DNA of 64,000 nt from Jannaschia pohangensis (GTDB lineage: Bacteria > Pseudomonadota > Alphaproteobacteria > Rhodobacterales > Rhodobacteraceae). Shown here piece by piece: positions 60,942 through 64,000 of this stretch; the first letter of the stretch is position 1; each line of letters opens with the position of its first letter. The position numbers and the translations under genes were made by a program. The DNA is taken from NCBI RefSeq assembly GCF_900113875.1, contig NZ_FORA01000004.1, positions 186,001 to 250,000 of the forward strand, given 5' to 3'. Under the pieces are notes generated by a model. It was not told the origin of the DNA. It did no database searches and saw nothing but the letters and a program-made list of their open reading frames with translations.

Positions 60942-61843
60942 CAGACGCGCCGCTCGCGCCACCAGATGACCAGTCCGGCGGCGGCGATGACGGCGGCCCC
61001 GATGATCGTCTGGCCATCGGGGATCGTGCCGAACACCAGATAGCCGCTGATGGCGAGGTAGATCAGGAAGGAATAGCTGAACGGCATCAGAACGCTCGCC
61101 GGGGCATAGCCATGCGCCTGGCTGAAGAAATGATGTCCGGCCCAAGCTGTCACCCCGACCCCGACCATCAGGACCCAGTCGAGCGGGGTGTCGGGGTTGT
61201 CCCAGACGATGAAGGCGATCGGGGCCAGAACGACCGTGCCGACGAGGCCGCTGTAAAGCTGCATCGTGCGGGGCGCCGCGACGCCCGCCAGCTGCCGCGT
61301 CAGGATCGAAAACAGCGCTAGCGCCATGGCCGACGTCAGCGACAGGATCGCCGCCCAGTGGAATTCGGCCGACCAGGGACGCACCACGATCAACACGCCG
61401 ACAAACCCCAGAAGGATCGCGGACCAGCGCCATTTCCCCACCGTCTCGCCCAGAAGCGGCACCGACAGCGCCGACACGAGGATGGGCGAGGAGAACATGA
61501 TCGCCGCCGACATGGTGAGGTCCAGATAGCGGAGGGCGAAGAAATTGCTGACCGTCGAGACCGAGAGCAATGCGCCCCGCAGCAACATCAGCGCCGCCTG
61601 CCTGCGCGGTGCGGTCCAGCCCGAGTGATCGCGGCCCAGCATCGGCCCGGTCGACAGGGCGAAATGCGTGGCGAACCGCATGAAGGCCAGTTGCAGCGCG
61701 GGCAAACCCGCCAGCGACAGCCATTTCACCGAGGTATCCGTGAGCGAAAAGAGGGCATAGGCCAACAGCATCAAGGCGATGCCCTTGCCCGGTGCATCCT
61801 CGCGCGCGCGGGCCAGATGGCTGACGGGGGCGGGTGCCGCCAT
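60941..61843 (-). CDS. EamA/DMT-family transporter
   Basis: A 300-residue transporter with ten predicted helices in two EamA repeats (first from about 22, second from about 160). The family ending IIGAAVIAAAGLVIWWRERR is clear. The substrate is unknown. It overlaps both flanking genes by 1 nt, so it sits inside a tight operon with the oxygenase and oxidoreductases. Confidence 0.9.
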   Translation of the reverse strand: MAAPAPVSHLARAREDAPGKGIALMLLAYALFSLTDTSVKWLSLAGLPALQLAFMRFATHFALSTGPMLGRDHSGWTAPRRQAALMLLRGALLSVSTVSNFFALRYLDLTMSAAIMFSSPILVSALSVPLLGETVGKWRWSAILLGFVGVLIVVRPWSAEFHWAAILSLTSAMALALFSILTRQLAGVAAPRTMQLYSGLVGTVVLAPIAFIVWDNPDTPLDWVLMVGVGVTAWAGHHFFSQAHGYAPASVLMPFSYSFLIYLAISGYLVFGTIPDGQTIIGAAVIAAAGLVIWWRERRV

Positions 61844-62727
61844 CAGTCCTTGGCCGTCTCGAAGGCGCGGGCGGTCAGACCTTTCTGGATCTCGTAGATG
61901 GTCTTGCCGATGGGCGGAGCCGGGAGGGGGATGCGGATGGGCACATCCGCCAGACGCGGTTGGCGCGACTGACCGCAGAGCATGCGGCTGTCATAGTCGG
62001 CCAGATCGGTGAACTTGGTCATCGACCCCATGACGGGCCAGGCATCGGCGGCCATCATCTCGTAGAAGAGGATGCGCCGCGACTGCGTCGAGGTGTTGAG
62101 CGCCGAGCCATGGACGATCCGCCCGTGGTGAATGCTGACCGACCCCGCGGGGCCCATCAGGGGCACGGCATCGGCCAGGTCGAAGCCGTCGCGGGCCAGG
62201 TCCATCGCGCCGACGAAATGGCCGTTCGCGTGATGGTCATGGATGGGTCCACGGTGGCTTCCGGGGAAGACCATGAGGGGGCCGTTGTCGGGGCCCATGT
62301 CGTCGAAGATCACGCCGATGGCCAGCACGTCGTCGTTGGTATGCGGATAGAAGGCCAGGTCCTGATGCCATTCCACCGCGGCCCCGAAGCCCGCCGATTT
62401 CATGTTGAGCTTGGTGGTATGCAACCGCAGGTCGGGGCCGATCAGGTCGCGCGCGGGGGCAAGGATCGTGTCGGAATACATCAGGTCGCGCATCACCCTT
62501 GAATGGGTGTGCGGCAGCTTGATCCGCCGGACGCGGGGCGCGTCGGGGCGGTGGCTGTCCTCCAGGTCCAACTCCTCGGTGCCCGCCGTCAGGCCCCGGG
62601 CGCGCGCCTCGTAGCGGGCGACTTCGGCGTGCAGCGAGGCCAGTTGGTCAGGTGACAGACGTCGTTCCAGAACGAGGAACCCGTCCCGGTGGAAGGCGTC
62701 TTTCTGGGCTTGGGTCAGCACTTCCAT
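61843..62727 (-). CDS. Phytanoyl-CoA dioxygenase (PhyH)-family protein
   Basis: A 294-residue Fe(II)/2-oxoglutarate oxygenase. The facial triad is HxD in EWHQDLAFYPH and a distal His in IVHGSALNTS; Arg in QSRRILFYEMM may bind 2-oxoglutarate. The start at 62727 (MEVLTQAQKDAF) has CGGAG upstream. The substrate is unknown; the context suggests a small hydroxylated or aminated acid. Confidence 0.88.
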   Translation of the reverse strand: MEVLTQAQKDAFHRDGFLVLERRLSPDQLASLHAEVARYEARARGLTAGTEELDLEDSHRPDAPRVRRIKLPHTHSRVMRDLMYSDTILAPARDLIGPDLRLHTTKLNMKSAGFGAAVEWHQDLAFYPHTNDDVLAIGVIFDDMGPDNGPLMVFPGSHRGPIHDHHANGHFVGAMDLARDGFDLADAVPLMGPAGSVSIHHGRIVHGSALNTSTQSRRILFYEMMAADAWPVMGSMTKFTDLADYDSRMLCGQSRQPRLADVPIRIPLPAPPIGKTIYEIQKGLTARAFETAKD

Positions 62728-62732
62728 CGCGG

Positions 62733-63554
62733 TCACTCCGGTCTGAGCAGGTCGAGTTGGGGCAGGGTGCGCGCCGCATCGGGTGTGACGCCGGTATAGG
62801 CCGCAAAGCTTTCCATCGCCATGAAGCGGAACAGGTCGAACCCGGTCAAGAGCGCCAGCCCCGCCGATTTCGCAGCCAGCAGAAAAGGCGTGTCGGTCGG
62901 CGTATAGACCGCGTCGAAGGCCCAGGCCTGCCCGTCGATGAGCGCCGCGTCAAAGGCGGTGCCGCCATAGGGCGCCATGCCCATGGGGGTGCAATTGATC
63001 AGGCCGTCCGCCGCCCGGATCGCCGCGGGGGCCTCGCCTGCGGGAATGGCGCGGGCGCCGGTTCGTCGGGCCAAGGTTGCGGCCCGGTCCGCGTCCTTGT
63101 CCCAGATCGCCACGTCTGTCGCGCCAAGCGTCAGCAGGGCCGGGACGATGGCGCGGGCCACGCCGCCCGCGCCCGCAAGGGCGACCCGTCCGGGGGGCGT
63201 CCGCATGACATTACGGTAGGCGGCCAGAAAGCCGGTGTAGTCGGTGTTGTGCCCCGCCAGCGGTGCGAAGGTCAGGGTGTTGGACGCGCCCAGGTCGCGC
63301 ACATCGGCCAGCATCGCGTCGCCCGCCCAGTCGGCGGCCTGGGTTTTCCACGGATGGGTAACGGTGACACCGGTCCACCCTTCGGCGCGCAATCGGTCGA
63401 CCGTCTGCGGGAAGTCGAAATCCGGCACGTCGCTGGTGTCGATCGGGGTGAAATCGAAGGTCCAGCCATGATCGGCGCACATGATCGCAAGCGCGCGCGA
63501 TAGGCGCGAGTTGGCGATGTTGTCGCCGATCAGGCCGCAGACAAGATGCGTCAC
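62733..63554 (-). CDS. Shikimate dehydrogenase-family protein
   Basis: A 273-residue AroE-fold oxidoreductase. Catalytic Lys70 (VTVTHPWKTQA) and Asp105 (GHNTDYTGF) are present. The preceding Asn of the usual NVTxPxK motif is Thr. NADP loop GAGGVARAIVPALL. Its location in a catabolic-looking operon and motif changes suggest a quinate/shikimate-like or other substrate rather than the biosynthetic AroE. Confidence 0.85.
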   Translation of the reverse strand: MTHLVCGLIGDNIANSRLSRALAIMCADHGWTFDFTPIDTSDVPDFDFPQTVDRLRAEGWTGVTVTHPWKTQAADWAGDAMLADVRDLGASNTLTFAPLAGHNTDYTGFLAAYRNVMRTPPGRVALAGAGGVARAIVPALLTLGATDVAIWDKDADRAATLARRTGARAIPAGEAPAAIRAADGLINCTPMGMAPYGGTAFDAALIDGQAWAFDAVYTPTDTPFLLAAKSAGLALLTGFDLFRFMAMESFAAYTGVTPDAARTLPQLDLLRPE

Positions 63555-63563
63555 CGGGGCGAA

Positions 63564-63581
63564 GCGGGGGCCAGCCCCCGC
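63564..63581. repeat. GC-rich palindrome with GTATTTGG tail
   Basis: GCGGGGGC (63564-63571) is the exact complement of GCCCCCGC (63574-63581). It is followed by ACCCCCGGAGTATTTGG and a purine-rich run. This resembles short palindromic elements scattered between genes in many Rhodobacterales. It lies in a 61-nt gap within the operon and could be a REP-like element or attenuator. Confidence 0.5.
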
Positions 63582-63615
63582 ACCCCCGGAGTATTTGGAA
63601 AGCAGAGAAGGGTCA

Positions 63616-64000
63616 TCAGGCGGTTCCCGCCGTCGCTTCGATCTTCAGGATGACGTCGAGTGTGGCGCGGGCGTCGGCGGCATCGACAACGGGCAGGGCG
63701 CGGCCCGCGATGACGTCGGCGAAATGTTCCAGCTGCCGGACGAGCGGCACGCCATCGGCCACGTCGAGCGTATGGGCGCGGGGCGCTTCGTTCCAGTGGG
63801 CGGCGCCCGACCAGACGCGCAGCGAGGGGAATTCGATGGCGCCCGCGGTGCAGGCAATGCGCAGGCAGTCCTGCGCGCTCGGCGGGATGTGGGGGTTCTC
63901 GCCCGTTCCCGCTTCGAAGCCCCACGGTGTCGGCGTGGTGTCGGCGTAGGTCAGCGTCGCGACCGCGCCGCCCTTGAATCGCAGGACCGCGCCGCCGCTT
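63616..64000 (-). CDS. Gfo/Idh/MocA-family oxidoreductase (C-terminal part)
   Basis: A partial gene cut by the window edge; the last 127 codons are present. FKGGAVATLTYADTTPTPWG, IACTAGAIEFPSLRVW and PLVRQLEHFADVIAG are typical of the C-terminal alpha/beta domain. It is a second family member in the same operon as the interrupted copy at 59940-60941. Confidence 0.85.
   Translation of the reverse strand, partial: SGGAVLRFKGGAVATLTYADTTPTPWGFEAGTGENPHIPPSAQDCLRIACTAGAIEFPSLRVWSGAAHWNEAPRAHTLDVADGVPLVRQLEHFADVIAGRALPVVDAADARATLDVILKIEATAGTA

Overview
The window looks like chromosomal DNA of a high-GC alphaproteobacterium of the order Rhodobacterales (Roseobacter/Paracoccaceae type). Three blocks with typical synteny support this: DUF177-rpmF-plsX-fabH-ihfA-merR; ccmA-ccmB-ccmC-ccmD-ccmG; and hemN/fnrL-ccoNOQP-ccoGHIS. 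Most of it is densely packed housekeeping sequence with many 1-8 nt overlaps. A few visibly A/T-richer genes (14448-15104, 28887-29513, 38456-39001) look acquired.

Layout. 1-5300: fatty-acid/phospholipid start genes (plsX, fabH) with rpmF, the nucleoid protein IhfA, a MerR regulator and DUF177 on the minus strand, and a BamE-type lipoprotein on the plus strand. 5384-15100: a periplasmic-binding-protein/OmpA fusion, msrB, an OlsB-like acyltransferase, the ABC-F protein Uup, a DUF1194 VWA protein, a putative metallopeptidase lipoprotein, a degenerate serine hydrolase, and a small cytochrome c preceded by an FNR-type box. A duplicated N-terminal piece of the hydrolase lies on the far side of the cytochrome gene. 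15132-21124: parE, an unrecognised five-gene plus-strand run ending in a COG3910-like ATPase, and galE. 21200-25077: cytochrome c maturation genes with an inserted ABM-domain gene, then a DUF4336 gene. 25279-33500: acnA, an orphan Imm11-like immunity gene behind a 26-codon gene remnant, small redox/HAD genes, an H-NOX/diguanylate cyclase pair and tRNA-Glu.

33536-47600: recJ, glpX, an aldo/keto reductase, hom, a TetR regulator, efp, a PopZ-like protein, pcm-like and tolC genes, and tRNA-Cys. 47764-59300: pobA, then the microaerobic respiration block. Here ccoNOQP encodes the cbb3 oxidase, ccoGHIS its assembly factors, fnrL the oxygen sensor, and hemN the anaerobic heme-synthesis step. Three FNR-type boxes sit in this block, and a fourth lies before the cytochrome c gene near 13.7 kb. 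59310-64000: a LysE exporter, then a minus-strand catabolic-looking cluster: Gfo/Idh/MocA oxidoreductase, shikimate-dehydrogenase-like, phytanoyl-CoA-dioxygenase-like, EamA transporter and a second Gfo/Idh/MocA gene that carries an in-frame TAA.

The genes fit together best around heme proteins and oxygen limitation: CcmABCDG attach heme to c-type cytochromes such as CcoO, CcoP and the orphan cytochrome; HemN supplies heme at low oxygen; FnrL probably controls these genes. No CRISPR array, prophage, complete insertion sequence or rRNA operon was seen. The least explained parts are the 17.2-20.0 kb run, the duplicated fragment at 14.2 kb, a tandem-hairpin element found at two gene ends, and the interrupted catabolic cluster.
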